A DNA stretch of 64,000 nt from an uncultured Alistipes sp. (GCA_944321185.1 CALUKH010000001.1:118896-182895), one strand, 5' to 3'. Numbered from the stretch's first letter, positions 33,155 to 43,063 are shown. Numbers and translations are program-made. The notes: generated by a model not told the origin, from the letters alone.

Positions 33155-33919
33155 CTATTTCGTGGCGACGAAGAACAGATCGTAGCAATCCGCCGTGACG
33201 GGACCGATCGCGTAATCCTCCATGCGGATCGAGGTGGTCAGATCGGTATTTTCGCGGAGCAGACGGCGACGGTTGAGGCGGTTGAGCAGGTCGTAGGGGA
33301 TTTGGAGCATCCAGCGCGGCAGCCGGTGCTGGAGGTCCAGCACGTCGAAACGCGTGATACGTTCCACGCCGCGGCGGTTCTTTTCGTAATAGGCCCTGAC
33401 GCGGTCGTTGCCGCTCACGCCGAGGCATTCGACCTTCGGGAAGCGGCTGGCGAGCAGTTGCCGTAACTCTTCGGCCGTATATTCGCGTACGTGCCAGGGG
33501 TTGCGTGTGAGTGACATCGGGGCGTTGGGCGTGGTGACGATGAAGCGTCCCCCGGGGCGCAGTACGCGGTGAATCTCCTCGACAAAGCGTCGGTCGTCGC
33601 GGATGTGTTCGATGACCTGGAACGAGATCACGCAGTCGAACGCATTGTCGGGAAACTCCAGCGGCGGTACCGTGGCCTGCCGGAATTCGACGTCGCGGCG
33701 AGCCAGCAACTCGGGGGCCGGGGCATGCTTGTCCACGGTGATGAAGCGGCGGGCGTGGGGAGCCACGACCTCGATGCCGTATCCTGATCCGGTTCCGATT
33801 TCGAGCACGTCGCCCTCGATGCGCCGGGCGGCGGCGTGGTAGGCCAGCAGCGAACGCTGGAAGACGAAGTTGTCCGAAGCTTCGCGCGAGACCCGTTCGG
33901 CGGTTTGAATGGTTGCCAT
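33155..33919 (-). CDS. Class I SAM-dependent methyltransferase
   Basis: A 254-residue cytoplasmic methyltransferase. SAM motif I is DVLEIGTGSGYG (about 38-49), followed by FITVDKH (motif II), DCVISFQVIEHIRDD (motif IV) and HRVLRPGGRFIVTTPN (post-motif). It resembles the UbiE/type 11 group acting on small molecules or glycan/lipid intermediates. The acceptor is unknown. It starts 11 bases after the cvfB-like gene, so the two are co-transcribed. Confidence 0.9.
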   Translation of the reverse strand: MATIQTAERVSREASDNFVFQRSLLAYHAAARRIEGDVLEIGTGSGYGIEVVAPHARRFITVDKHAPAPELLARRDVEFRQATVPPLEFPDNAFDCVISFQVIEHIRDDRRFVEEIHRVLRPGGRFIVTTPNAPMSLTRNPWHVREYTAEELRQLLASRFPKVECLGVSGNDRVRAYYEKNRRGVERITRFDVLDLQHRLPRWMLQIPYDLLNRLNRRRLLRENTDLTTSIRMEDYAIGPVTADCYDLFFVATK

Positions 33920-33930
33920 CTTCGGCCGTT

Positions 33931-34791
33931 TTATTGATTTTTCCGGGCGTTTCCCGCCTCGGTGAGGTGCATGCCGTGTTCGTCGGTGGCGACGACGCCG
34001 CGTTTGAGCAGCACGCCGAGCGAGCGTTTGAAGACCTTCTTGCTCATCTGGGTCATCTGCTTGACGGTTTCGGGTGAGCTGTCGTCGTTCAGGGGCAGCT
34101 CACCGCCGTTATCGTGGAGCATGCGCAGCAACACTTCGGCCGAGTCCTTCACCTGGGCGAATCCGGTCTGCTGGAGCGAGATATCGATGCGGTTGTCATC
34201 GGTGATGCGGCTGACGTATCCCGTCAGGCGGTCGCCGACGGCCACCGGACGGAAGATCTGGTTGCGGTAGATCATTCCCCAGTGGCGGTTGTTGACGATC
34301 ACTCGGAATCCGATCGGGCTTTCGGAGGCGACCAGCAGCGAGACCTCTTCGCGGGGTTTGACCGTGATCAGTTCGTTGTTGATCCACGCCTTGAACTTCT
34401 CGGTAGCGACGCAGCGGCCCGTCAGATCATCCTCGTAGAGGTAGACGACGTAGGAGTGTCCGACCAGGACGCCGCCCTGCTGGTTTCGGTTCGGCAGGAA
34501 GAGATCCTTGCCGTGGAGGCCCCAGTCGAGGAAGGCGCCGTGGGGTGTCTTGTCGACGACGCGCAGATAGCCCGCCTCGCCGACCCGGAGCCGAGGGGTT
34601 TCGGTCGTGGCCACGAGCCGGTCCTCGGAGTCGTGATAGACGAAGACCTCCTTCTTGTCGCCGATCTTGTCCGAGAGCGAGGTGTAGCGGTTGGGCAGCA
34701 GCACCTCCTGCTGCTCTTCGTCAGCGAGATAGAGGCCGTGTTCCGAGATACGGCTTACGGTGAGTTGTTGGATGCGTCCGGCTTTGAGCAT
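33931..34791 (-). CDS. S1-domain RNA-binding protein, CvfB family
   Basis: A 286-residue protein related to CvfB/YitL. Tandem S1-like OB-fold domains occupy roughly 1-65, 66-140 and 145-215 (GLYLADEEQQEVLLPNRY, GAFLDWGLHGKDLFLP, YRNQIFRPVAVGDRLTGYV). A C-terminal winged-helix segment ends the protein (KQMTQMSKKVFKRSLGVLLK). CvfB binds RNA and affects virulence gene expression in Staphylococcus; the role here is unknown. I use the ATG at 34791. The frame stays open far upstream (to 36324) but there lies antisense to two real genes. Confidence 0.9.
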   Translation of the reverse strand: MLKAGRIQQLTVSRISEHGLYLADEEQQEVLLPNRYTSLSDKIGDKKEVFVYHDSEDRLVATTETPRLRVGEAGYLRVVDKTPHGAFLDWGLHGKDLFLPNRNQQGGVLVGHSYVVYLYEDDLTGRCVATEKFKAWINNELITVKPREEVSLLVASESPIGFRVIVNNRHWGMIYRNQIFRPVAVGDRLTGYVSRITDDNRIDISLQQTGFAQVKDSAEVLLRMLHDNGGELPLNDDSSPETVKQMTQMSKKVFKRSLGVLLKRGVVATDEHGMHLTEAGNARKNQ

Positions 34792-34815
34792 AACGTCGTC
34801 GAGATTGTTCGGGTG

Positions 34816-34823
34816 CAAAAGTA
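34816..34823 (-). promoter_or_regulatory. -7 box of the cvfB-like gene
   Basis: TACTTTTG on the minus strand, 24 bases before the ATG at 34791. No clear -33 element seen. Confidence 0.5.
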
Positions 34824-34965
34824 CGTTTATTTTTGCGCGAATCCAAACGTCCGGGGTGTGAAGCGTCGAAAAAAGCGGCTTGGCGGGTTGGCGGTTTGCG
34901 AAGAAAATACTATCTTTAAAGAGTGGGACCGACGCACGGTTCCGAAACGAAAAACACCCGCTCCC

Positions 34966-35742
34966 ATGAAAAACCAACCTGTTTTCGACTTGACCTTTTT
35001 GCAACTTGATGCCTCGCTGTCCGGACGTCGGACCCTCGACGAGATCGGACAGCAGATTCTCCGTGCACCGGGCGATCTGGTGCTTCTGCCCGAGATGTTT
35101 GCTACGGGCTTCCGCACGGATGCCGCCACGGTGGCGCAGCCGATGGACGGCGAGATCGTCACGGCGCTGCGCACGTGGGCCGCGCAGAGCGGCAAGGCCG
35201 TGGCGGGCAGTGTGGCCGTGACCGACGACGGCCGCTATTGCAACCGCCTGTTTTTTGCCACCCCGTCGGGCGAACTCACCTGGTACGACAAGCGGCATTT
35301 GTTCCGTCCGGGCGGCGAGACCGATACATTTACGGCGGGCGAACGCCGCGTGGTGGTCGAGTACCGGGGGATACGCTTCCTGCTGCTGGTCTGCTACGAT
35401 CTGCGCTATCCGGTCTGGAGCCGCTGCCGGCAGGATTACGACGTGATCCTGTGCAGCGCGGCGTGGCCCGAATCGCGGCGCGACGTGTGGCGGACACTGC
35501 TCTGCGCCCGGGCGCTGGAGAATCAGGCGTGGGTAGTCGGGGCAAACTTCTGCGGCGAGGATGCGACGGGACGTTACGCCGGGTCGTCGGCCATCATCGA
35601 CTGCTACGGACGCTTCCGGGCCGAGGCGCCCGAGCGTGCCGAAGCCTGCCGCACGGTCCACTTCCAGCTCGACGAACAGAATCGCTTCCGCGAACGTTTT
35701 CCGACGTGGCGCGATGCGGATGACTTCGTTTTGAAGCAATAA
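34966..35742 (+). CDS. Omega-amidase (YafV-type nitrilase-superfamily amidohydrolase)
   Basis: A 258-residue carbon-nitrogen hydrolase. The catalytic triad is visible: Glu43 (LLPEMFATGF), Lys109 (YDKRHLF) and Cys143 (LLVCYDLRYPVW). The sequence RYAGSSAIIDCYG near the C-terminus is typical of the omega-amidase branch. That branch hydrolyses the amide of alpha-ketoglutaramate or alpha-ketosuccinamate and so repairs by-products of glutamine transamination. The ATG at 34966 is the family start; the upstream open sequence is antisense to cvfB. A weak box (TATCTTTA) lies about 50 bases upstream. uvrA follows in the same direction but has its own promoter. Confidence 0.9.
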   Translation: MKNQPVFDLTFLQLDASLSGRRTLDEIGQQILRAPGDLVLLPEMFATGFRTDAATVAQPMDGEIVTALRTWAAQSGKAVAGSVAVTDDGRYCNRLFFATPSGELTWYDKRHLFRPGGETDTFTAGERRVVVEYRGIRFLLLVCYDLRYPVWSRCRQDYDVILCSAAWPESRRDVWRTLLCARALENQAWVVGANFCGEDATGRYAGSSAIIDCYGRFRAEAPERAEACRTVHFQLDEQNRFRERFPTWRDADDFVLKQ

Positions 35743-35758
35743 ATCGCGGAAAATGTCG

Positions 35759-35766
35759 TATCTTTG
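35759..35766 (+). promoter_or_regulatory. -7 box of uvrA
   Basis: TATCTTTG lies 72 bases before the uvrA ATG. The nearest TTTG upstream is 25 bases away, somewhat far. Confidence 0.5.
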
Positions 35767-35838
35767 CACGATTCCCCCGCTCGGCAAGGGTGGGGGAGGG
35801 TGCCGCTCTACAGCGGTGCCCGCAATACGGGAACGAAC

Positions 35839-38655
35839 ATGGAGGATACGATCAAGATATTCGGCGCCCGGGTCCAGAACCTCAAGAACGTGGACCTCGA
35901 GATTCCGCGCCGCAAACTGGTGGTCATCACGGGCCTTTCGGGCTCGGGCAAGTCGTCGCTGGCCTTCGACACGATCTATGCCGAGGGGCAGCGCCGCTAC
36001 ATGGAGACGCTGTCGACCTATGCGCGGCAGTTCGTGGGGACGATGGAGCGCCCCGACGTCGACAAGATCACGGGACTGAGCCCCGTGGTGGCCATCGAAC
36101 AGAAGACCACGAACAAGAATCCGCGTTCGACGGTGGGCACCGTCACCGAGATTAACGACTTTCTGCGACTGCTCTACGCGCGGGCGTCGCGGGCCTATTC
36201 GCCCGTGACGGGTGAGGAGATGGTCCACTATACGGATGATCAGATTGCCGATCTGATTCTGCGGGGATTTGCCGGACGCCGCATTGCGCTGATGGCCCCC
36301 GTGGTCAAGGGCCGCAAGGGCCACTACCGCGAACTGTTCGAATCACTGGCCAAGAAGGGCTACATCTATGCCCGCATCGACGGTGAGATCCGGGAGATCT
36401 CGGCCGGCATGCGGCTCGACCGCTACAAGATCCACACGATCGATCTGGTGGTCGACCGGCTGGTGGTGAGCGACGAGGCGCGCGACCGGCTGATGACCTC
36501 GCTCAAGGAGTCGATGCGCCAGGGCAAGGGGACGATGGCCGTCTACGACTACGGAACGGAGCAGCAGCGCTTCTATTCGCGCCATCTGATGTGTCCGACG
36601 ACGGGCATCGCCTTCGAGGATCCGGCACCGCACACCTTCTCGTTCAATTCGCCCAAGGGGGCTTGTCCCCACTGCAACGGCCTGGGCGAGGAGGCGGTTT
36701 TCGACGTGGCGAAGATCATCCCCGACCGGCGGCTGTCGCTGCGCGAGGGGGCGGTCGAACCGCTGGGCAAATACCGCAACAACATGCTCTTCGCGACGCT
36801 CGAGATGCTGGGGCGCCGCTACGACTTCACGCTCGACGATCCGATCGAGAGCTTCTCCGAGGAGGCGCTCAACGCCGTGCTGTACGGCGATTCGGAGCCG
36901 CTGACGGTCGACCTCTCGGAGTTCAGCTCCTCGGGCGGACGGCAGTTCCTCTCGTGGGAGGGGGTGGCCGAGTACATCGGCCGCACGGAGGACGACGACT
37001 CGAAACGGGGCCAGAAGTGGCGCGACCAGTTTCTGGTCTACCGCAAGTGTTCGGTCTGCGGCGGCACGCGTCTGAAGAAGGAGGCGCTGCAGTTCCGCGT
37101 CGCCGGCAAGAACATCGCCGAGGTCTCGGCCATGTCGATATCGGAGTTTGCGGAGTGGGTTCCGACGATCCGCGGGGCGATGAGCGACAAGGAGTGGCGC
37201 ATCGCACAGGAGATCGTCAAGGAGATCTCCGAACGGCTGCGCTTCCTGATGGACGTGGGGCTGGGCTATCTGTCGCTGGCACGGTCGTCGCGGTCGCTGT
37301 CGGGCGGCGAGAGCCAGCGCATCCGGCTGGCCACGCAGATCGGTTCGAAGCTGGTCAACGTCCTCTACATCCTCGACGAACCCTCGATCGGGCTCCATCA
37401 GCGCGACAACCAGCGGCTGATCCGCAGTCTGGAGGAGCTTCGCGATGCGGGCAACTCGGTGATTGTCGTCGAGCATGACGAGGACATGATGCGCGCGGCG
37501 GACTTCATCGTCGACGTGGGTCCGAAGGCGGGCCGGCGCGGCGGACAGATCGTGGCGGCCGGGACGTTCGACGACATCCTGCACGCCAATACCATCACGG
37601 CCGACTACCTGACGGGCCGCCGGCGGATCGAGATCCCCGCGACGCTGCGTCCCGGTACGGGCGAGTCGATCACCCTGCACGGCGCCCGGGGCAACAACCT
37701 CAAGAACATCACGGTGAGCTTCCCGCTGGGCAAGTTCATCTGCGTGACGGGAGTGAGCGGTTCGGGCAAGTCGACCCTGATCAACGAGACGCTGCGGCCG
37801 ATCCTTGCCCGGGAGCTTTACCGGTCGCTGGACCAGCCGCTGGAGTACGATTCGATCGAGGGCATCGAACACATCGACAAGCTGGTGGTCGTCGACCAGT
37901 CGCCTATCGGGCGCACGCCGCGTTCGAATCCGGCGACCTATTCGAACGTCTTTTCGGACATCCGCAAGCTGTTCGAGATGACGCCCGACGCGCAGATCCG
38001 GGGCTTCAAGGCGGGGCGCTTCTCGTTCAACGTCAAGGGAGGCCGCTGCGAGGAGTGCCGCGGAGCCGGCGTGCAGACCATCGAGATGAACTTTCTGCCG
38101 GACGTCTACGTGCGCTGCAAGGCGTGCGGCGGTCACCGCTACAACCGCGAGACGCTCGAGGTGCGTTACAAGGGCAAAAATATCGACGACGTGCTGAACA
38201 TGACGGTGAACATGGCCGTGGAGTTCTTCGAGAACATTCCGTCGATCCACCAGAAGCTCAAGGCGATTCAGGACGTCGGGTTGGGCTATCTGACGCTGGG
38301 CCAGCCCTGCACGACGCTGTCGGGCGGTGAGAGCCAGCGCATCAAGCTCTCCGCCGAACTTTCGAAGCGCGATACGGGGCGTACGCTCTACATTCTGGAC
38401 GAACCGACGACGGGCCTCCATTTCGAGGATATCCGTCTGTTGCTGGAGGTGCTGAACAAGCTGGTCGACCGGGGCAATACGGTGATCGTCATCGAGCACA
38501 ACCTCGACGTGGTGAAGGTGGCTGACCATCTGATCGACATCGGCCCCGAAGGGGGAGCGGCCGGCGGCGAGATCATCGCCCAGGGGACGCCCCACGAGGT
38601 GGCCGAGTGCGAACGCAGCTATACGGGCCAGTTCCTGAAGCGAATGGGCCTTTGA
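35839..38655 (+). CDS. uvrA: Excinuclease ABC subunit UvrA
   Basis: DNA-damage recognition ATPase of nucleotide excision repair; it loads UvrB onto lesions. The 938 residues hold two ABC modules, with Walker [10 protein letters not shown] (32-40) and GVSGSGKST (about 638-646), and signatures [12 protein letters not shown] (about 487) and [12 protein letters not shown] (about 826). The C-terminal zinc finger CEECRGAG...CKACGGH is intact. The first finger reads CPTTG...CPHC, so its second cysteine is a threonine. I start at 35839 ([19 protein letters not shown]). Ends at a strong terminator. Confidence 0.97.
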   Translation: MEDTIKIFGARVQNLKNVDLEIPRRKLVVITGLSGSGKSSLAFDTIYAEGQRRYMETLSTYARQFVGTMERPDVDKITGLSPVVAIEQKTTNKNPRSTVGTVTEINDFLRLLYARASRAYSPVTGEEMVHYTDDQIADLILRGFAGRRIALMAPVVKGRKGHYRELFESLAKKGYIYARIDGEIREISAGMRLDRYKIHTIDLVVDRLVVSDEARDRLMTSLKESMRQGKGTMAVYDYGTEQQRFYSRHLMCPTTGIAFEDPAPHTFSFNSPKGACPHCNGLGEEAVFDVAKIIPDRRLSLREGAVEPLGKYRNNMLFATLEMLGRRYDFTLDDPIESFSEEALNAVLYGDSEPLTVDLSEFSSSGGRQFLSWEGVAEYIGRTEDDDSKRGQKWRDQFLVYRKCSVCGGTRLKKEALQFRVAGKNIAEVSAMSISEFAEWVPTIRGAMSDKEWRIAQEIVKEISERLRFLMDVGLGYLSLARSSRSLSGGESQRIRLATQIGSKLVNVLYILDEPSIGLHQRDNQRLIRSLEELRDAGNSVIVVEHDEDMMRAADFIVDVGPKAGRRGGQIVAAGTFDDILHANTITADYLTGRRRIEIPATLRPGTGESITLHGARGNNLKNITVSFPLGKFICVTGVSGSGKSTLINETLRPILARELYRSLDQPLEYDSIEGIEHIDKLVVVDQSPIGRTPRSNPATYSNVFSDIRKLFEMTPDAQIRGFKAGRFSFNVKGGRCEECRGAGVQTIEMNFLPDVYVRCKACGGHRYNRETLEVRYKGKNIDDVLNMTVNMAVEFFENIPSIHQKLKAIQDVGLGYLTLGQPCTTLSGGESQRIKLSAELSKRDTGRTLYILDEPTTGLHFEDIRLLLEVLNKLVDRGNTVIVIEHNLDVVKVADHLIDIGPEGGAAGGEIIAQGTPHEVAECERSYTGQFLKRMGL

Positions 38656-38661
38656 TGTGCG

Positions 38662-38701
38662 AATCCCGGACGGAGCGATCGGCCGTCCGGGATTTTTTTT
38701 T
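38662..38701 (+). terminator. Terminator of uvrA
   Basis: The arms AATCCCGGACGG (38662-38673) and CCGTCCGGGATT (38683-38694) are followed by a run of T bases. Confidence 0.92.
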
Positions 38702-38911
38702 GAGATTTGCTTGGCGCCCGGCTGCCGGGATGACGGCTGCTGTCCGGACCCAAACCGGGCCCAAACCGGGTCAAGACCGGCCCTGGGCGGCTTGGAAAAG
38801 GCTTCCCGCAGCCAGCCTCCCTTCATTCGTCGGGAACTTCGCGTCGACAGTCCCGGTTCCGTTTGCGGCACCGAATTTGTGTTCATGGCCGATATCAAAC
38901 CTTATCGTGCC

Positions 38912-39454
38912 ATGAAAAAAACAGCCATTATTGTCGTGGGCCTGCTGCTGTGTGCGGGGGCCGTCACCGTGATCGGACAGAAGAAGGTTCTCTCGCCGAA
39001 ACAGGAGCAGCGCGAAATGCGCGAGCAGCGCCGGGCCGAACGCCTGGCCAACTATCAGAAGACGATGGATTCGATCGTTCTGTCGCGGAACTTCCAATTC
39101 AACCCGCAGACCATGCAGCGTCAGCCGGCCGGGCCGCTGCGTCAGATCATGAACCCGACGTTCAACGTGGGCGTATGGGACGGAACGGTCGACATCTGCC
39201 TTCCGTACGTGAAGGGCTACGTGCCGCCCTACTACACGACGGTGCTGAACTACACGGTCCCCAACGTGCAGGGCTACACGACCGAACAGACCCACGAGGG
39301 GTGGATGGTAACCTTCTCGACGTCGTTGTTCTCGGCCTCGACCTATACGTTTACGTTCGAGATCTACTCGCAGACGGGCGGTGCGAATCTGACAATCACC
39401 AATCCGTGGTACAGCCCCGTGCAGTATTCGGGAACGATCTCGCAGCTCTACTGA
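38912..39454 (+). CDS. DUF4251 family secreted protein
   Basis: A 180-residue protein with a signal peptide (MKKTAIIVVGLLLCAGAVTVIG). A Lys/Glu/Arg-rich helix (RREMREQRRAERL type) leads to the beta-rich DUF4251 domain (SRNFQFNPQTMQ, then YTFTFEIYSQTGGANLTI). The family is found in Bacteroidota envelopes and has no assigned function. I prefer the ATG at 38912; the in-frame ATG at 38885 would put a charged stretch (MADIKPYRA) before the signal peptide. Monocistronic between two terminators. Confidence 0.78.
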   Translation: MKKTAIIVVGLLLCAGAVTVIGQKKVLSPKQEQREMREQRRAERLANYQKTMDSIVLSRNFQFNPQTMQRQPAGPLRQIMNPTFNVGVWDGTVDICLPYVKGYVPPYYTTVLNYTVPNVQGYTTEQTHEGWMVTFSTSLFSASTYTFTFEIYSQTGGANLTITNPWYSPVQYSGTISQLY

Positions 39455-39473
39455 TCGCCCTTTCCGCGACCGC

Positions 39474-39507
39474 AAAAGGCCCTGTCCAACCGAGGACAGG
39501 GCCTTTT
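39474..39507. terminator. Bidirectional terminator
   Basis: A 14-bp perfect stem (39474-39487 with 39494-39507) with A- and T-flanks lies between the convergent DUF4251 and ispF genes. Confidence 0.92.
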
Positions 39508-39530
39508 CGTGTGCCGGAACCGGACGAGCC

Positions 39531-40013
39531 TCAGAGTCGGTAGATCAGCGCCACGGCCGAGACCGAGACCCCCTCTTCGCGCCCTTCGAAGCCGAGCTTC
39601 TCGGTGGTTGTGGCCTTGACCGAGACGCGGTCCGTGTCGATGCCCATGTCGGCGGCCAGCGCTTCGCGCATGCGGTCGATGTAGGGGCGCAGTTTGGGAC
39701 GCTGCATGCGGATCGTGCAGTCGACGTTTCCGATGGCGTAGCCCTTCGCGCGGACGAGCGCCGTGACCCGCCGCAGCAGGATGCGCGAATCCATCCCCTT
39801 GAATTCGTCCGACGTGTCGGGAAAATGGAGCCCGATGTCGCCGAGGGCCGCGGCCCCCAGCAGCGCATCGCACAGGGCGTGGATCGCCACGTCGCCGTCC
39901 GAATGGGCGACGAAACCCTTCGAGTGGGGGATCTCCACACCCCCCAGCACCAGCCGCAGTCCGTCGGCCAGCCGGTGGACATCATATCCGTGTCCGATTC
40001 TGAAATCCGTCAT
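39531..40013 (-). CDS. ispF: 2-C-methyl-D-erythritol 2,4-cyclodiphosphate synthase
   Basis: MEP-pathway enzyme that cyclises CDP-methylerythritol 2-phosphate on the way to isoprenoids. The 160 residues show the zinc ligands Asp11, His13 (GYDVHRL) and His45 ([18 protein letters not shown]), the GDIGLHFPD loop and the C-terminal [17 protein letters not shown] that closes the trimer site. Normal length and complete. The start at 40013 (MTDFRIGHG) is the family start; the open frame upstream overlaps the divergent pepD. It shows that isoprenoids here come from the MEP route. Confidence 0.96.
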   Translation of the reverse strand: MTDFRIGHGYDVHRLADGLRLVLGGVEIPHSKGFVAHSDGDVAIHALCDALLGAAALGDIGLHFPDTSDEFKGMDSRILLRRVTALVRAKGYAIGNVDCTIRMQRPKLRPYIDRMREALAADMGIDTDRVSVKATTTEKLGFEGREEGVSVSAVALIYRL

Positions 40014-40028
40014 AACGTTCGATTTTGA

Positions 40029-40059
40029 TTGCCAAAATAGGGAAAAAAGTGTAACTTTG
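40029..40059 (+). promoter_or_regulatory. Promoter of pepD
   Basis: TTG (40029-40031), 20 bases, then TAACTTTG (40052-40059). The ATG at 40069 lies 9 bases after the box, giving a leader of only a few bases; from the ATG at 40078 it would be about 12. Confidence 0.6.
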
Positions 40060-40068
40060 CAAAAATAC

Positions 40069-41529
40069 ATGAAGCCTATGTCAGCAATATCTACCCTGGA
40101 ACCGCGCCTGGTATGGGAGCAGTTCGACGCCATTACACAGGTCCCGCGCCCCTCGAAGAAGGAGGGCAAGATCATCAATTTCCTGGTCGATTTCGCCGAG
40201 AAACACCATATCGAATATCAGAAGGACGCCATCGGCAACGTGGTGATGCGCAAACCCGCCACGCCGGGCTATGAGGATCGCCCGGCAGTGATCCTGCAGT
40301 CGCACATGGACATGGTCTGCGAGAAGAATTCGGACGTGGAGTTCGACTTCGAGAACGACCCGATCCGGACGCGTATCGACGGCGAATGGGTCCGGGCCGA
40401 AGGGACGACGCTTGGTGCCGACTGCGGCATCGGCATGGCGGCGGCGCTGGCCGCGCTGATCGATCCCGACGTGCAGCACGGACCTCTTGAGGCTCTCTTC
40501 ACCGTCGATGAGGAGACGGGTCTCACCGGCGCCTTCGAACTGGGCGAGGGAATGCTCACGGGCAAATACCTCATCAACCTCGATTCGGAGGACGAGGGCG
40601 AACTCTTCATCGGCTGCGCCGGCGGCATTGATACCATCGCCACGTTCCACTGCACGATGGAACCCGCTCCGAAGAACTACACGTTCTTCCGCGTCGACGT
40701 GTCGGATCTGCTCGGCGGCCACTCGGGCGATGACATCGACAAGGGGCGCGTCAATTCGAACAAGACCGTAGCCCGCCTGCTGTGGGAGGGGATGCAGTCG
40801 TGCGAACTGAAGCTGAGCTACTTCAACGGCGGCAACCTGCGCAATGCCATTCCGCGCGAGGCCTATGCGATCTTCGGTGTTCCGACGCGCCTGAAGGAGG
40901 ATTTCGTGAAACGCTACCGGCTGTTTGCGGCCGATCTGGAGGCCGAATTCCGCTTCCGGGAGCCGAACTTCAAGATCACGCTCAACGAGATGCCCGAGGT
41001 CGAGGAGGTGCTCGATGCACGGACGCAGTTCGGGCTGGTCTATTCGCTGGTGGGCGTGCCCAACGGCGTGGTGGCCATGTCGTTTGCGGTTCCGGGACTG
41101 GTCGAGACCTCGACGAACCTGGCATCGGTCAAGTTCCAGGGTCGCGACCGCATCGTGGTGACCTCGTCGCAGCGTTCGTCGGTCGAGAGTGCCAAGACCT
41201 ACGTGATGCAGATGGTCGAATCGGTCTTCGCGCTGGCCGGCGCCGACGTGGCCCATTCGGACGGCTACCCGGGCTGGGCGCCCAACCCCTCGTCGCACCT
41301 GCTGAAGGTGACCGAAGAGGCCTACCGGCGGCTTTTCGCGACGGAACCCAAGGTGCGGGCGATCCATGCGGGTCTGGAGTGCGGTCTGTTCCTGGAGAAG
41401 TACCCCGATCTGGAGATGGTGTCGTTCGGACCGACGCTTCGCGGCGTACACTCGCCCGACGAGCGGCTCGAAATCGCTACGGTGCCGAAATTCTGGTCGC
41501 TGCTGTGCGAGACGCTGCGCACGCTCTGA
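40069..41529 (+). CDS. pepD: Aminoacyl-histidine dipeptidase (Xaa-His, M20C)
   Basis: Zinc dipeptidase of peptidase family M20C, 486 residues. Metal-site elements include His79 and Asp81 (LQSHMDMV), the [13 protein letters not shown] block, the catalytic DEETGLTGA (near 150), [10 protein letters not shown] in the lid domain and HAGLECG near the C-terminus. It recycles dipeptides in the cytoplasm. Two starts are possible (40069 or 40078); the nearer one gives an almost leaderless mRNA. Divergent from ispF and monocistronic. Confidence 0.94.
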   Translation: MKPMSAISTLEPRLVWEQFDAITQVPRPSKKEGKIINFLVDFAEKHHIEYQKDAIGNVVMRKPATPGYEDRPAVILQSHMDMVCEKNSDVEFDFENDPIRTRIDGEWVRAEGTTLGADCGIGMAAALAALIDPDVQHGPLEALFTVDEETGLTGAFELGEGMLTGKYLINLDSEDEGELFIGCAGGIDTIATFHCTMEPAPKNYTFFRVDVSDLLGGHSGDDIDKGRVNSNKTVARLLWEGMQSCELKLSYFNGGNLRNAIPREAYAIFGVPTRLKEDFVKRYRLFAADLEAEFRFREPNFKITLNEMPEVEEVLDARTQFGLVYSLVGVPNGVVAMSFAVPGLVETSTNLASVKFQGRDRIVVTSSQRSSVESAKTYVMQMVESVFALAGADVAHSDGYPGWAPNPSSHLLKVTEEAYRRLFATEPKVRAIHAGLECGLFLEKYPDLEMVSFGPTLRGVHSPDERLEIATVPKFWSLLCETLRTL

Positions 41530-41624
41530 TGCCTGCCGCATGAATCTTCATCGGGACCCTGACCTTCGGGCCGGGGCCCCGATGTGTTTCCGGGGGGCTC
41601 CGGAGGGGGGCTCTTCATGGAAAT

Positions 41625-41640
41625 GTAACACCCGTGTTAC
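41625..41640. promoter_or_regulatory. Palindromic operator candidate upstream of the porin
   Basis: GTAACAC-CC-GTGTTAC is a perfect 7-bp inverted repeat with a 2-base spacer, 55 bases before the porin ATG. Its GTAACA/TGTTAC half-sites match those upstream of susC. A degenerate -7 box (GACCTTTG) lies about 22 bases downstream. Confidence 0.5.
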
Positions 41641-41695
41641 GGCGTTGCAACATCTGTTTCAGACCTTTGCCGACGCAACGTACAACTATCCGGTT

Positions 41696-42907
41696 ATGAA
41701 GAGACTCATTCCGCTCCTTGTTCTGCTGGTTTCAGCCACATCTCCCATCTTGGCCGCAACACCCGGCTCTGCCACCCTGTTCACAACCGTCGGGACCCTT
41801 CCGGCCGGGCAGTCTGCGGCTACCGTGACCCTTCCGGCCGAACAACCGGTGACCGAGGGAACTCTTCCGGGCGGGCAATCTGTGACCGAGGGAACCCTTC
41901 CGGCCGGGCAATCTGCGATCGCCGGGGCCCTTCCGGCCGAACAACCCGCGACGAAGGAGCCGACCTTCACGGTGCAGCTTCACGGAACGGTCCGGGCCAA
42001 GTTCGAATATCAGCCCGATCTGGGCAAGAGCCGCTTCGAGGTCCGCAACGCCCGCTTCAGCCTTTCGGGCAACGTCACGCCGCTGGTCAGCTACAAGGCG
42101 GAGATCGACCTCTCGGACGAGGGATCGATCAAGATGCTCGACGCCTATGCCCGATTGAACATGTTGCACCGCAAGCTGCGCCTGACGATCGGCCAGATGC
42201 GCGTACCGTTCACCATCGACGCCCACCGTTCGCCCCACGAGCAGTATTTCGCCAACCGTTCGTTCATTGCCAAACAGGCCGGCAATGTCCGCGACGTGGG
42301 GGCCACGCTGGGGTGGAGTTTCGGACAGACGGTACCCGTTACGCTCGAGGGCGGTCTGTTCAACGGTTCGGGCCTCACGGGCCAGAAGGACTACTGGACG
42401 CGTTCGTTCAACTACTCGGCCAAGGCGCGTTTCCGGTTTGCCGAGCGGGTGAATCTCTCGCTGAGCATCCAGAAGACCCATCCGGATATCGTCGACATCC
42501 ACATGTACGACGTGGGGGCCTACTACGAAAACCCGCTCTGGCACATCGAGGCGGAGTATCTGCGCAAGAACTACGCACGGGATGCCTTCTCGGGGGTGAA
42601 CGTGGTGGATGCCTTCGTGTGCCGCAACGTGCCATTGAAGAGCCGGGCGCTGAAGCAACTGTCGATCCTGGCGCGTTACGACTACATGTCGGACCACAGT
42701 ACGGGTGTGGCCGATCCCGCCACGGGAACCCTGGTGACCGACGATCCGGAGCGTCACCGCGTGACCGGCGGCGTCACCTTCAGTCTGGGGCTTCCCTTCC
42801 GGGCCGATATCCGGGTCAACTACGAGGCCTATTTCTACCGTGCCACGGCTACTCCGGCCCTCTCTGAACAGGACAAGTTTGTGGCGGAATTCATGGTGCG
42901 CTTCTGA
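41696..42907 (+). CDS. OprP/OprO-like outer-membrane porin
   Basis: A 403-residue beta-barrel with a signal peptide (MKRLIPLLVLLVSATSPILA). Residues 34-88 are five tandem 11-residue repeats of the TLPAGQSxxxx/TLPAEQPxxxx type. The barrel from about 90 starts FTVQLHGTVRAKFEYQPD and has FEVRNARFSLSGNVTPLVSYKAEIDLSD and the Phe-ending strand KFVAEFMVRF. This fits the phosphate-selective porin superfamily, but ion selectivity cannot be read from sequence. The repeat block has no counterpart in ordinary porins that I know. A palindrome upstream suggests regulation. Confidence 0.82.
   Translation: MKRLIPLLVLLVSATSPILAATPGSATLFTTVGTLPAGQSAATVTLPAEQPVTEGTLPGGQSVTEGTLPAGQSAIAGALPAEQPATKEPTFTVQLHGTVRAKFEYQPDLGKSRFEVRNARFSLSGNVTPLVSYKAEIDLSDEGSIKMLDAYARLNMLHRKLRLTIGQMRVPFTIDAHRSPHEQYFANRSFIAKQAGNVRDVGATLGWSFGQTVPVTLEGGLFNGSGLTGQKDYWTRSFNYSAKARFRFAERVNLSLSIQKTHPDIVDIHMYDVGAYYENPLWHIEAEYLRKNYARDAFSGVNVVDAFVCRNVPLKSRALKQLSILARYDYMSDHSTGVADPATGTLVTDDPERHRVTGGVTFSLGLPFRADIRVNYEAYFYRATATPALSEQDKFVAEFMVRF
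41795..41959 (+). repeat. Five in-frame 33-bp repeats in the porin gene
   Basis: Codons 34-88 encode five consecutive 11-residue units: TLPAGQSAATV, TLPAEQPVTEG, TLPGGQSVTEG, TLPAGQSAIAG and ALPAEQPATKE. The DNA repeats with a 33-base period. It lies directly after the signal peptide, before the first barrel strand. Confidence 0.85.
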
Positions 42908-42958
42908 TCCCGAGAGCAAAAAAAGCCGGAATCATTCTCCGAATGGACATATTTTCGC

Positions 42959-42966
42959 TATCTTTG
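42959..42966 (+). promoter_or_regulatory. -7 box of the receptor-like gene
   Basis: An exact TATCTTTG lies 97 bases before the ATG at 43064. No -33 TTTG at the usual distance. Confidence 0.45.
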
Positions 42967-43063
42967 GATAGGGTAGAGACGGCAATCGCGTGGTGACGGG
43001 CAAAACCGGACTTCGGGATGTGCCGTTTGCTGCCTGTTTTGTCTCTGAAAAACCATCCGGAGT

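Noticed and set aside
34792..36324. Upstream extension of the cvfB-like gene by about 500 codons
   Set aside because: The extension is antisense to the omega-amidase and the start of uvrA, and a promoter box lies directly before the family-type start at 34791.
36343..38898. Minus-strand frame of 851 codons opposite uvrA
   Set aside because: The translation is His/Arg/Asp-rich without family features; uvrA on the plus strand is complete and unmistakable.
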